Of a stretch of 56,596 bases of DNA, positions 17,220 to 24,983 are shown piece by piece. The position numbers and the translations under genes are program-made. The stretch covers positions 1-56,596 of the forward strand of contig JAFLJQ010000033.1 in the NCBI GenBank assembly GCA_022712915.1, written 5' to 3'. This stretch comes from Gammaproteobacteria bacterium (GTDB taxonomy: Bacteria; Pseudomonadota; Gammaproteobacteria; UBA6429; Thiohalophilaceae). The notes beneath the pieces are model-generated. The model saw nothing but the letters and a program-made list of their open reading frames with translations. It ran no database searches and was not told the DNA's origin. The stretch's first letter is position 1; every line of letters begins with the position of its first letter.

Positions 17220-17993
17220 GACCCCGGTATCCAGTATCAGGTACTGGCCTTTAATACCATTCAGCACGCCTGTGACGTCTTCTGTCTTATCAAAGTTATG
17301 CGCCTTAACCTTTTCTGGGTAGATCAGAACAGGGAACTCAATACCAACCGGCATTTCCTTATGCAAAAATTCAAAAACATCACTGCCCATCTCTTTTGCC
17401 AATGCATTTAATTCAGCTTTGCTGGCATCTACCAGTTCATCACGTCTTGCGACCAGGTCAACGGCATCTGGTTCACCCTTCAACATCTTGCGCCAATCGG
17501 TCTTATCCGCCACATGCTGTTTGAGGATCATTTCTAACTTGCCTGAAACCAATCGATCCTTTGCCCTGAATATAGGCAGTGCGCTACTCGCTCCCTGATC
17601 GATCCAACGGGTTGGGATCTGTGTGCCCCTTGTAATTCCCACCTTGATACCCGAGGAATTGGCGAGATAAACAAAATGATCTTGCATGCAGTGTTGCTCG
17701 GCCCAATCAGGTTCACGGCAAGTGCCGTCATGAAAGTGGCAGGTTTCCGGTTTCATGATGCACATATCACACTGTGCAAGTGATTTGAAACAAGGATAAC
17801 AATAGCCCTGGCTGAAACTCTTGTTTGTCTTACGACCACAATGAATGCAATTTATCTCTTTGATAAAACGTAAAGTGATCGGGCTACCAATGACATTATT
17901 TAATGTCACCAGTTCATCTCCGACGGGCAGTTGATACACAACTGGCGAAGCCAGTGTGGTTTTCATCTTTTGCAGATTGCCACGAACGAGCAT
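17172..17993 (-). CDS. DUF2797 family protein
   Basis: The protein has 273 residues. The family hallmarks are present: an N-terminal RGNLQKM, a zinc-ribbon-like Cys array (INCIHCGRKTNKSF, YCYPCF, CDMCIMKPETCHFH, GTCREP), then VYLANSSGIKVGITR and IPTRWIDQGA, which resemble a GIY-YIG-like core. The function is unknown; the Cys clusters suggest metal binding and the core suggests nucleic-acid processing. RGNLQKM supports the start at 17991-17993 although no ribosome-binding site is seen. It lies 30 nt after the rhlB stop on the same strand and could be read through from it. Confidence 0.9.
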   Translation of the reverse strand: MLVRGNLQKMKTTLASPVVYQLPVGDELVTLNNVIGSPITLRFIKEINCIHCGRKTNKSFSQGYCYPCFKSLAQCDMCIMKPETCHFHDGTCREPDWAEQHCMQDHFVYLANSSGIKVGITRGTQIPTRWIDQGASSALPIFRAKDRLVSGKLEMILKQHVADKTDWRKMLKGEPDAVDLVARRDELVDASKAELNALAKEMGSDVFEFLHKEMPVGIEFPVLIYPEKVKAHNFDKTEDVTGVLNGIKGQYLILDTGVLNIRKFGGYLVELEL

Positions 17994-18023
17994 AGTGAAT
18001 ATTTATAACGAAAGAATATTTGA

Positions 18024-19304
18024 TTAATGCGACTTGCGGTGATGTGCCCGACCCGATGGCTGACCTCTGCCACCGGACTGGCCCCTTTTAGGGCTGTGAG
18101 GTTTGCGTTCGATCTTAACCGGTGGTGCAGGCTTGACCAACAGATCAGCAGTAATACTCTGCATCGGGATCTTGTGGCCGATGTATTCTTCAATTTCAGG
18201 AACCGTAAACACATATTCATCACAGGCAAAACTGATTGCCTCACCCTTGGCTCCGGCACGAGCAGTCCGGCCAATGCGATGTACATAATCCTCGGCTTGC
18301 TGCGGAATATCAAAATTAATGACATGTGATACCGCAGGAATATGCAGACCACGCGCAGCCACATCGGTAGCGACCATTAGAGACAATGAGCCATCGGTAA
18401 ATTCTTTTAACAAGCGGGTACGTTTATTCTGAGGTACATCCCCTGATAACAGGGCAACCTTATAACCGTTACCCTGCAAGTAGGCATCAACCCTCTCGCC
18501 GACCCGTTTGGTATTAACAAAAATCACGGCCCGGTGATCGGGAAGCGTTTTCAGGATACCCAACAACAAGGGTATCTTTTCTTCCTTGGCAGGATAATAG
18601 ACTGATTCAATGATCTGTTCGGCGGTGACCTGCTCTGGCTCAATCTCAACCTTTTCAGGATTATTCATGTGTTCGTAGGCCAGTTCCTGCACACGATAAG
18701 ACAAGGTGGCAGAAAATAACATGCTCACCCTGTTTTCAGGGTTGGGCATACGGTGCAGCAAGTAGCGAATATCTTTAATAAAACCCAGATCAAACATGCG
18801 ATCGGCTTCATCGAGAACCATGACCTGGATTTCTTTCAGATTAAATACATGCTGTTTGAAATAATCGATAATACGGCCCGGTGTACCGATCAGGATATCG
18901 ATACCCTCCTCGATCTCCTTGCGTTGTGAGTCATAGCCGGTGCCGCCATAGGCCAGTCCCAGCTTGAAGGGTAAATGGCGACCAATGTTGACTGCATCCT
19001 TATGGATCTGGATGGCCAGTTCACGGGTCGGAGCCAACATCAAGGCCTTGGGTTGCTTGCTCGATGACACCGATCCAGCGTTTTTAACCAGCATGTGATG
19101 ATAAGCTGCCACCAAAAAGGCTGCCGTTTTGCCCGTACCGGTCTGAGCCTGTCCAGCCACATCCCTGCCTGCCAGAACAATTGGCAAGGTTCCTGCCTGA
19201 ATCGGGGTGCAGTAAAAAAAACCTGAATCTTCAATGCCTTGCAACAAAGCAGGCTCCAAATTCAAACTCTTAAAGCTTACATTAGTCAAATGTTTATCAG
19301 TCAT
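18024..19304 (-). CDS. rhlB: DEAD-box ATP-dependent RNA helicase RhlB
   Basis: The protein has 426 residues from the ATG at 19302-19304, which gives MTDKHLTNVSF, close to the RhlB N-terminus; an upstream in-frame ATG at 19326-19328 adds eight residues. The helicase motifs are all present: the Q motif around YCTPIQ, AQTGTGKTAAF (I), PTRELA (Ia), TPGR (Ib), DEADRMFDLGF (II), FSATL (III), VATDVAARGLHI (V) and HRIGRTARAG (VI). The tail is basic (KRGQSGGRGQPSGRAHHRK), as expected for RNA or degradosome contact. RhlB unwinds structured RNA for decay. The divergent arrangement with trxA and then rho is the E. coli order and supports RhlB over RhlE. Confidence 0.93.
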   Translation of the reverse strand: MTDKHLTNVSFKSLNLEPALLQGIEDSGFFYCTPIQAGTLPIVLAGRDVAGQAQTGTGKTAAFLVAAYHHMLVKNAGSVSSSKQPKALMLAPTRELAIQIHKDAVNIGRHLPFKLGLAYGGTGYDSQRKEIEEGIDILIGTPGRIIDYFKQHVFNLKEIQVMVLDEADRMFDLGFIKDIRYLLHRMPNPENRVSMLFSATLSYRVQELAYEHMNNPEKVEIEPEQVTAEQIIESVYYPAKEEKIPLLLGILKTLPDHRAVIFVNTKRVGERVDAYLQGNGYKVALLSGDVPQNKRTRLLKEFTDGSLSLMVATDVAARGLHIPAVSHVINFDIPQQAEDYVHRIGRTARAGAKGEAISFACDEYVFTVPEIEEYIGHKIPMQSITADLLVKPAPPVKIERKPHSPKRGQSGGRGQPSGRAHHRKSH

Positions 19305-19406
19305 GGGACGGGAGCATAACAGATTCATATTAAGTTTGGACTTGAAATACGCGCCGAGTTGGGCTCAAATAAGCACTAGTAAGGTGAATAACTTGGAGAA
19401 AAACAC

Positions 19407-19733
19407 TTGAGCGACAAAATTGTATATGTCACCGATGATACCTTTGATGCAGAGATCATCAATGCAGAAGGTCCCGTACTGGTTGATTACTGGGCGGATT
19501 GGTGCGGTCCTTGCAAAATGATTGCACCCATTCTGGATGAGATTGCCAGTGAATATGACGGCAGGCTCAAGGTAGCTAAACTAAATATTGATGAAAATCC
19601 ATCTACCCCTCCCAAATTTGGTATTCGCGGCATTCCAACGCTAATGCTGTTCAAAGGGGGAAATGTCGAGGCGACCAAGGTAGGCGCGGTCAATAAGTCC
19701 CAATTAACCGCCTTTATCGATAGTAACTTGTAA
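19407..19733 (+). CDS. trxA: Thioredoxin 1
   Basis: The protein has 108 residues, the standard length. The active site [13 protein letters not shown] holds the redox CxxC pair, followed by the cis-Pro loop [11 protein letters not shown] and the C-terminal helix ending IDSNL. It reduces protein disulfides in the cytoplasm using thioredoxin reductase. The start is TTG at 19407-19409, chosen because GGAG at 19395-19398 sits 8 nt upstream and the next Met is past the catalytic core. In family numbering [11 protein letters not shown] replaces the usual NPxTAxxYGIRG. It diverges from rhlB and precedes rho, as in enterobacteria. Confidence 0.96.
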   Translation: MSDKIVYVTDDTFDAEIINAEGPVLVDYWADWCGPCKMIAPILDEIASEYDGRLKVAKLNIDENPSTPPKFGIRGIPTLMLFKGGNVEATKVGAVNKSQLTAFIDSNL

Positions 19734-19744
19734 CCCACGTGAAA

Positions 19745-19765
19745 CCAGCCCCAAAATGGGGCTGG
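19745..19765 (+). terminator. Hairpin after trxA (terminator or attenuator)
   Basis: CCAGCCCCA at 19745-19753 pairs with TGGGGCTGG at 19757-19765 around a 3-nt loop. The following sequence is only moderately T-rich (TGTAATTTT), so termination may be partial and could set how much trxA transcript reaches rho. Confidence 0.6.
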
Positions 19766-19892
19766 ACGATCTGTAATTTTAGTGTTATGTTTACAACAAG
19801 AATCTTCCGATTTCATTAATACCCTGTCGCCTGTGGCGATTCCCTATTCGATTTAACGGAACCAAAATCTAAATAACAAAGAATTGTTTTAT

Positions 19893-19946
19893 ATGCATTC
19901 GGTTTCCTGCCGTATGCCTCAATCCCCTCTCAAACAAAGAACGTAA
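19893..19946 (+). CDS. rhoL: RhoL-like leader peptide, 17 residues
   Basis: A short frame from the ATG at 19893-19895 to the TAA at 19944-19946 ends 4 nt before the rho start. Its product contains [12 protein letters not shown]. The E. coli rho leader peptide, as I remember it, contains SCRFSSAYSPVTRQR, so SCR, SP and QR are shared in order and near register. rho is autoregulated by termination in its leader. A conserved coding frame would explain the otherwise unusual 17-codon ORF. An in-frame TTG at 19884 could extend it slightly. Confidence 0.5.
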   Translation: MHSVSCRMPQSPLKQRT

Positions 19947-19950
19947 TAAT

Positions 19951-21207
19951 ATGAATCTAACAGAACTCAAACAAAAACCTGTTCCAGAACTGCTCAATCT
20001 CGCCGAAACAGTCGGAATTGAAAACATGTCCCGCTCCCGCAAGCAGGACATCATTTTTGCCATCCTCAAGTCCCATGCCAAAGGTGGTGAGGATATTTAC
20101 GGTGACGGTGTACTGGAAATCCTGCAGGACGGCTTCGGTTTTCTGCGCTCAGCCAACAGCTCCTACCTGGCAGGCCCAGATGATATTTATGTGTCACCCA
20201 GTCAAATCCGACGCTTTAGCCTGCGCACAGGTGACACGGTCTCAGGCAAGATCAGACCCCCGAAAGATGGCGAGCGCTATTTTGCAATGCTCAAGGTTGA
20301 TCAGATCAATTTTGAACCCCCGGAAAACGCTAAAAACAAGGTTCTGTTTGAAAACCTGACCCCACTCCACCCTAACGAGCGTATGAATCTGGAACTGGGT
20401 AACGGCAGTACCGAAGATATGACGGCCCGTGTGATTGACCTTGCCTCCCCTATAGGCAAGGGCCAGCGTGGCCTAGTGGTCTCCCCGCCAAAGGCCGGCA
20501 AGACCATGATGCTACAAAACATAGCCCAGTCTATAGCTGCCAAACATCCCGAGTGTTATCTCATCGTGCTGCTGATCGACGAACGGCCGGAAGAAGTAAC
20601 CGAAATGAGCCGTTCAGTAAACGGTGAAGTCGTCTCCAGTACCTTCGACGAACCCGCCAGCCGACATGTGCAAGTCGCCGAAATGGTCATAGAAAAGGCC
20701 AAACGCCTGGTGGAACACAAAAAAGACGTCGTCATCCTACTCGACTCAATCACCCGTCTGGCCCGCGCCTACAACACCGTAATCCCTTCATCGGGCAAAG
20801 TGCTAACCGGTGGTGTAGATGCCAATGCCCTACACCGCCCCAAGCGTTTCTTCGGTGCCGCCCGTAATATTGAAGAAGGCGGCTCCCTGACCATTATCGC
20901 TACGGCCCTGGTCGAGACCGGTTCACGCATGGATGACGTTATCTACGAAGAATTTAAGGGTACCGGTAACATGGAAATCCACCTGGATCGCCGTATTGCC
21001 GAAAAACGGGTCTACCCGGCCATTAATATCAACCGCTCGGGCACTCGCCGTGAGGAATTGCTCACCTCACCCGCCGAACTGCAGAAAATGTGGATAATCC
21101 GCAAAGTCGTACACGATATGGATGAACTTGCAGCAATGGAATTTTTGAATGACAAACTCAAGGCAACCAAGACAAATGGTGAGTTTTTTGACTCTATGAA
21201 ACGATAA
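19951..21207 (+). CDS. rho: Transcription termination factor Rho
   Basis: The protein has 418 residues, one fewer than E. coli Rho. The order is the N-terminal helical Rho_N domain ([19 protein letters not shown]), the RNA-binding cold-shock-like domain ([24 protein letters not shown]), then the RecA-like ATPase with Walker [20 protein letters not shown] and Walker [17 protein letters not shown], and the Q-loop/R-loop region near [21 protein letters not shown]. The hexamer is an RNA-dependent ATPase that ends transcription. The leader from 19734 to 19950 with a hairpin and a small peptide frame suggests attenuation control. Confidence 0.98.
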   Translation: MNLTELKQKPVPELLNLAETVGIENMSRSRKQDIIFAILKSHAKGGEDIYGDGVLEILQDGFGFLRSANSSYLAGPDDIYVSPSQIRRFSLRTGDTVSGKIRPPKDGERYFAMLKVDQINFEPPENAKNKVLFENLTPLHPNERMNLELGNGSTEDMTARVIDLASPIGKGQRGLVVSPPKAGKTMMLQNIAQSIAAKHPECYLIVLLIDERPEEVTEMSRSVNGEVVSSTFDEPASRHVQVAEMVIEKAKRLVEHKKDVVILLDSITRLARAYNTVIPSSGKVLTGGVDANALHRPKRFFGAARNIEEGGSLTIIATALVETGSRMDDVIYEEFKGTGNMEIHLDRRIAEKRVYPAININRSGTRREELLTSPAELQKMWIIRKVVHDMDELAAMEFLNDKLKATKTNGEFFDSMKR

Positions 21208-21213
21208 TAATCC

Positions 21214-21233
21214 GGGCCAGCACCTACTGGCCC
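21214..21233 (+). terminator. Terminator after rho
   Basis: GGGCCAG (21214-21220) and CTGGCCC (21227-21233) form a 7-bp GC stem with a 6-nt loop six bases after the rho stop, followed by ACCCTTTT. Confidence 0.75.
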
Positions 21234-21377
21234 ACCCTTTTCCAAGCAAAAATCACTGTGCGGCAATGCACAAAACTCACAATCCATAAACCTTTATAAA
21301 TAAAATTTACTTTTTAAATTCAAACAGTTACATATAATATTTAAAGTAAAACAGTAAGTTTATAACACATTTTGTTT

Positions 21378-21406
21378 TTGACAAATCCTTACAAAAGCCC
21401 GATCAT
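21378..21406 (+). promoter_or_regulatory. Candidate promoter in the 319-bp rho-DUF3135 gap
   Basis: TTGACA at 21378-21383 with GATCAT at 21401-21406 (17-bp spacing, -10 matching four of six) lies in an A/T-rich stretch. The rest of the gap 21234-21526 holds a long untranslated leader and no gene that I can recognise. Confidence 0.4.
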
Positions 21407-21526
21407 TAACCTAACACACGTGGTGTCCCGGGTTGTTAACAGGGTCGTGTGCTCAAACAGGCGCTTTCCAAATATATCCAATAATACACCGCGAGGATTG
21501 AAAAAATAAATCAGGGGCATAGAAAT

Positions 21527-21898
21527 ATGAAAATTACTAACAGATCTTTAATACCCATCGAATTCAATTTTAAGGAATGGTCAGAACTTGCTCAGACCGA
21601 CCCTGATCGTTTTGAAGCCAAGCGAAGCCGAGTCATCAATGAGGCCATCCGTCGCGTTCCACCTAACCGTCAACAAATGCTACGAGGCTTGCAGTGGCGA
21701 GTGGATCGGGTTCGTGAATTAAAACGCACCCCACTTGCCGCCTGTATCGCCATCACCGATATGATGTGGGAGACCTTCAGTGACCTGCACCAAGCCTATA
21801 TAGGGCTGGCAGAAAATAAGACCGGCAAAAAATCACTCATCGAGAAATTACCAGAAGCCACCGTCATCCCGTTCCCCAGCCAAAAATCCAGGATCTGA
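21527..21898 (+). CDS. DUF3135 domain protein
   Basis: The protein has 123 residues. FNFKEWSELAQTDPDRFEAK, then MLRGLQWRVDRVRELKRTPL and AACIAITDMMWETFSDL are the family hallmarks. The function is unknown. It is soluble and all-helical, and is found in gammaproteobacteria, often near rpmE as here. It is preceded by a long leader; the nearest upstream purine-rich stretch is GGGG 8-11 nt before the ATG. The rpmE start follows 115 nt after its stop. Confidence 0.88.
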   Translation: MKITNRSLIPIEFNFKEWSELAQTDPDRFEAKRSRVINEAIRRVPPNRQQMLRGLQWRVDRVRELKRTPLAACIAITDMMWETFSDLHQAYIGLAENKTGKKSLIEKLPEATVIPFPSQKSRI

Positions 21899-22013
21899 AA
21901 CGAGCCTTTTTACTTGCCGTAGCAGCCACTTTTCCGTAAGATCGCCCGTCTTGTGCGGTGCCTGACATGTGGATCGGGTGGCGGCATGCAAGCAAAAGAT
22001 TGAGGTCAAAACT
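21899..22013 (+). promoter_or_regulatory. rpmE leader, possible L31 autoregulatory RNA
   Basis: This 115-nt leader has G/C-rich complementary stretches (CGCCCG with CGGGTG, GCCA with TGGC) that could fold into a compact stem just before the L31 ribosome-binding site. L31 leader RNAs are known in gammaproteobacteria, but I cannot verify that this matches the described motif. Confidence 0.3.
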
Positions 22014-22220
22014 ATGAAAGCAGAGATTCATCCAAATTATGCTGATATTAAAGTTAGCTGTAGCTGTGGTAATAATTTCAACACCCGTTCAACCGTAGGC
22101 CATGATCTGACTATCGAAGTCTGTTCAAGCTGCCACCCCTTTTTTACCGGTAAACAAAAAATCATGGATACCGCAGGCCGTGTTGATAAATTCCGCCAGA
22201 AATATGGAACGCAAAAGTAA
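22014..22220 (+). CDS. rpmE: 50S ribosomal protein L31, zinc-binding form
   Basis: The protein has 68 residues from the ATG at 22014, preceded by GAGGT; a longer in-frame start at 21969 adds 15 residues that do not belong to the family. [20 protein letters not shown] carries a Cys pair (C-x-C), followed by [15 protein letters not shown] with C-x-x-C, the four zinc ligands of the C+ form, and KFRQKYG at the end. This is the zinc-replete paralogue. Its terminator (22254-22280) lies inside the next reading frame. Confidence 0.97.
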   Translation: MKAEIHPNYADIKVSCSCGNNFNTRSTVGHDLTIEVCSSCHPFFTGKQKIMDTAGRVDKFRQKYGTQK

Positions 22221-22228
22221 TCTCCTTG

Positions 22229-23035
22229 ATGAGTTTACCCAATTGCCGGAAAAGGGCGTCTATTGTAGACGCCCTTTTTTATTTCTCCGTCTGTTGCCTA
22301 CTATTCATACCCTCCACAGCTAGTGTCGCCAGTTCTGCCTGTCTAGCAGGTCAAAGCGATGAACAGGTACGTATCAAGTATGTCCACGACGGTGACACCG
22401 TCCTTTTGGCTGATGGCCGCAAGCTACGTATTATCGGCATCAACACCCCTGAGCTTGGCCGAGACAAACAACCAGCCGAACCCCTCGCAGAACAGGCGCG
22501 AGATGAATTGCGCCACCTGCTTGGCAAAACAGCTCAGGTTCGCCTACGCTATGGCATAGAGAAAACGGATCGCTATGGACGCCAACTGGCCCATCTATTC
22601 CTCGACAATGGGCAAAATATTAGTGAATGGTTACTCCAGCAAGGTCTAGCAATCTCGCTCACGGTACCCCCAAACATATGGCAGGCAGAATGTTATCAAC
22701 AAGCAGAGCAACAGGCCCGCCGACAGCAAAAAGGACTATGGTCCAAAAAATACTTCCGCTTACAGTATGCCGACAAACTCCCTGACACCACCAGGGGGTT
22801 TCAAATTATCCGCGGCAGAGTAGAACGAATAGGCCATAGCCGCAGTACCACCTGGATAAATTTCAACCAACAATTTGCACTGCGTATCTTACAAGAGGAT
22901 CTGGATTACTTTAAAGGGACAGATTTTGAAAAATTAATCGGCAAACAGCTAGAGGTTCGCGGCTGGGTTCAATACTATAAACACCAGCTACGCATGCGCA
23001 TCCGGCATCCTGCCGCAATGCGAATTTTACCTTAA
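22229..23035 (+). CDS. Secreted thermonuclease (SNase-like) with C-terminal OB-like extension
   Basis: The protein has 268 residues from the ATG at 22229, the only plausible start since no Met, Val(GTG) or Leu(TTG) start lies in frame before the catalytic core. The N-terminal hydrophobic stretch ALFYFSVCCLLFIPSTASVAS acts as a signal peptide. The SNase core follows: YVHDGDTVLLADGRKLRIIG with the Ca-binding Asp and first Arg region, NTPELG, YGIEKTDRYGRQLAHLF with catalytic Glu/Arg positions, and EQQARRQQKGLW. The C-terminal part (about 190-268, RGRVERIGHSRSTTWINFN) resembles a second OB-fold. The signal-peptide codons contain the rpmE terminator. It probably degrades extracellular or periplasmic nucleic acid. 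Confidence 0.85.
   Translation: MSLPNCRKRASIVDALFYFSVCCLLFIPSTASVASSACLAGQSDEQVRIKYVHDGDTVLLADGRKLRIIGINTPELGRDKQPAEPLAEQARDELRHLLGKTAQVRLRYGIEKTDRYGRQLAHLFLDNGQNISEWLLQQGLAISLTVPPNIWQAECYQQAEQQARRQQKGLWSKKYFRLQYADKLPDTTRGFQIIRGRVERIGHSRSTTWINFNQQFALRILQEDLDYFKGTDFEKLIGKQLEVRGWVQYYKHQLRMRIRHPAAMRILP
22254..22280 (+). terminator. rpmE rho-independent terminator, inside the thermonuclease coding sequence
   Basis: GGGCGTCTA at 22254-22262 and TAGACGCCC at 22266-22274 form a perfect 9-bp stem with a 3-nt loop, followed by TTTTTT at 22275-22280. It is 34 bp past the rpmE stop and 25 bp inside the thermonuclease frame. Confidence 0.93.
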
Positions 23036-23072
23036 TCTGGTTCCATCTGACTCAAGTAACAAAAATTAAGCC

Positions 23073-24350
23073 ATGTCAAAACAAGATGATAAAGCCCGTA
23101 CCCATGCCGAAGAGGCATTGCGCTATCACGAATACCCCAGACCGGGTAAAACAGCCACCCAACTGACTAAACCGTGCGAAACCCAGGAGGAGCTCAGCCT
23201 CGCCTATACCCCGGGTGTAGCCGCACCCGTACGAGAAATTGCCAAAGATCCCCAGGCGGCCTACCGCTACACTAACAAGGGTAATTTGGTCGCGGTGATA
23301 TCCGATGGCAGTGCCGTGCTGGGCCTGGGTAACGTTGGTCCTCTGGCCGGTAAACCCGTCATGGAAGGCAAGGCCGTATTGTTCAAACGCTTTGCCGATA
23401 TTGATGTAGTCGACCTTGAAATTGATGCGCCGACCACGGATGCCTTCATTGACACCGTCACCCATATTGCACCCAGCTTCGGCGGCATCAATCTGGAGGA
23501 TATCGCCGCCCCATATTGCTTTGAAATAGAGCGCGTGTTGAGCGAACGACTGGATATTCCAGTATTTCATGACGATCAGCACGGCACAGCCATTATCATC
23601 TCCGCTGGTCTACTCAATGCCCTTGAGCTACAGGGTAAAAACCTGCATGAGGCTCGCATCGTCTGCCTGGGTGCTGGCGCTGCGGCCATTGCCTCCATGC
23701 GCCTTTTAGTTCGTCTAGGTGCAAGCAAGAGCAATATTCAGATGATCGATCGCAAAGGGGTAATTTATCAAGGGCGTGGTGATGTGAATATTTACAAGGA
23801 TGAATTTGCCAACGACAGCGGTTGCCGCACACTCGAAGATGCCATGGCAGGAGCCGACGTAGTCATCGGCGTATCCGGGCCCAATCTGATCAAACAAGAC
23901 ATGATCAAAACCATGGCCGATCACCCCGTGGTATTTGCTCTGTCCAACCCGGATCCAGAAATCCGACCGGATGATGTGCACGCTGTACGCAAAGACGTGA
24001 TTATGGCCACGGGCAGGAGTGACTACCCGAATCAGGTAAATAATGTACTGGGCTTTCCGTTTATTTTTCGTGGTGCCCTAGATGTGCAGGCCAGCTCTAT
24101 CAACACCGATATGCAGGTCGCAGCCGTGCATGCCCTTGCGCAACTGGCTCATGCGCCAATACCAGACTCAGTCTTAAAGGCCTACAGGAGGAAAAAGGGC
24201 TCACTCTGTTTTGGGCCGGACTACATCATCCCGACCCCATTTGATCCGCGACTCAGGGATTACATCCCCCCTGCCGTGGCCCGTGCTGCTGTGGGTACCG
24301 GCGTAGCGCGCAGCCCTTACCCCAAACACTACCCTCAGATAGGCAGCTAA
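23073..24350 (+). CDS. NAD(P)-dependent malic enzyme (oxaloacetate-decarboxylating), short MaeB-like form
   Basis: The protein has 425 residues, the length of the catalytic part of MaeB without the phosphotransacetylase-like C-terminal domain. Motifs include ELSLAYTPGVAAPVREI, the nucleotide/malate region VISDGSAVLGLGNVGPLAG and MEGKAVLFKRFADIDV, the metal/catalytic FGGINLEDIAAPYCFEIE and PVFHDDQHGTA, and the Rossmann signature CLGAGAAAIASMRLL. The enzyme turns malate into pyruvate, CO2 and NAD(P)H. It is a single gene between thermonuclease and the convergent 24347-24922 gene, whose stop overlaps its own by 4 nt. Confidence 0.94.
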   Translation: MSKQDDKARTHAEEALRYHEYPRPGKTATQLTKPCETQEELSLAYTPGVAAPVREIAKDPQAAYRYTNKGNLVAVISDGSAVLGLGNVGPLAGKPVMEGKAVLFKRFADIDVVDLEIDAPTTDAFIDTVTHIAPSFGGINLEDIAAPYCFEIERVLSERLDIPVFHDDQHGTAIIISAGLLNALELQGKNLHEARIVCLGAGAAAIASMRLLVRLGASKSNIQMIDRKGVIYQGRGDVNIYKDEFANDSGCRTLEDAMAGADVVIGVSGPNLIKQDMIKTMADHPVVFALSNPDPEIRPDDVHAVRKDVIMATGRSDYPNQVNNVLGFPFIFRGALDVQASSINTDMQVAAVHALAQLAHAPIPDSVLKAYRRKKGSLCFGPDYIIPTPFDPRLRDYIPPAVARAAVGTGVARSPYPKHYPQIGS

Positions 24351-24922
24351 TCCTTTACATCAAGCAGTGCCTGAACCTCGGCAATAGACGCGCGATGCAT
24401 CGGCTTACCATCGACAGGACTTAAAGGCGTTACCGGCTTACTAATTAGAAAAACAATGACTTCCACCTGGATCTGACCTGCCAAAAAGCGGTAACTGAGG
24501 AAAGTCTCCTGACTATCACCCGACAACCTCAGGCGTTTGTCATGCATGGTATATGGGATCTGAAAACGCATAAGATACAAGCCCACTTCCTCAACTGTGG
24601 CCGCAAAGATATGCAAGGTAATCGGTGTATGCTCATCAGCCGTACCGTACAATACCGGCCCCACTAACTTGGGGCGAAAAGTCCCGAAAAAATCCATGGC
24701 CTTGACTGCCTCAGCTCGAAGTGAATGAAGTATCAATGGTTGACTGGAGCGAAACAAACGCTGATATTCCATCAGGGCCTGTTCAATCTCGGCATTGCTG
24801 GGCATATTCCGGGTATCGACCGCTCCCAAATGTAAAGCAGCCTTACGTTTGGCTATCAGATAGCTCTGACCACCACTTTCAACCAGAATGCGGGCGGCCT
24901 CCTGCGCCAACCGGATACGCAT
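24347..24922 (-). CDS. Conserved hypothetical protein, nucleotidyltransferase-like fold
   Basis: The protein has 191 residues from the ATG at 24920-24922, preceded by AAGGA at 7-nt spacing; a second possible ATG at 24977-24979 directly follows the PBP1A stop but lacks such a site. MRIRLAQEAARILVESGG and AALHLGAVDTRNMPSNAEIE match a family I remember from proteobacteria beside mrcA. The central part, FRPKLVGPVLYGTADEHTPI, resembles the strand-loop of DNA polymerase beta-like nucleotidyltransferases. The usual GS...D-x-D active site is not clear (LYGTADEHTPITLHIF). The activity is therefore unassigned. It is probably co-transcribed with mrcA. Confidence 0.65.
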   Translation of the reverse strand: MRIRLAQEAARILVESGGQSYLIAKRKAALHLGAVDTRNMPSNAEIEQALMEYQRLFRSSQPLILHSLRAEAVKAMDFFGTFRPKLVGPVLYGTADEHTPITLHIFAATVEEVGLYLMRFQIPYTMHDKRLRLSGDSQETFLSYRFLAGQIQVEVIVFLISKPVTPLSPVDGKPMHRASIAEVQALLDVKD

Positions 24923-24983
24923 CTGTTTTTCCTTGCTCGAGCCCCGTATTTGCAAATGGCCATGACCCTGTGACTTCATAACA

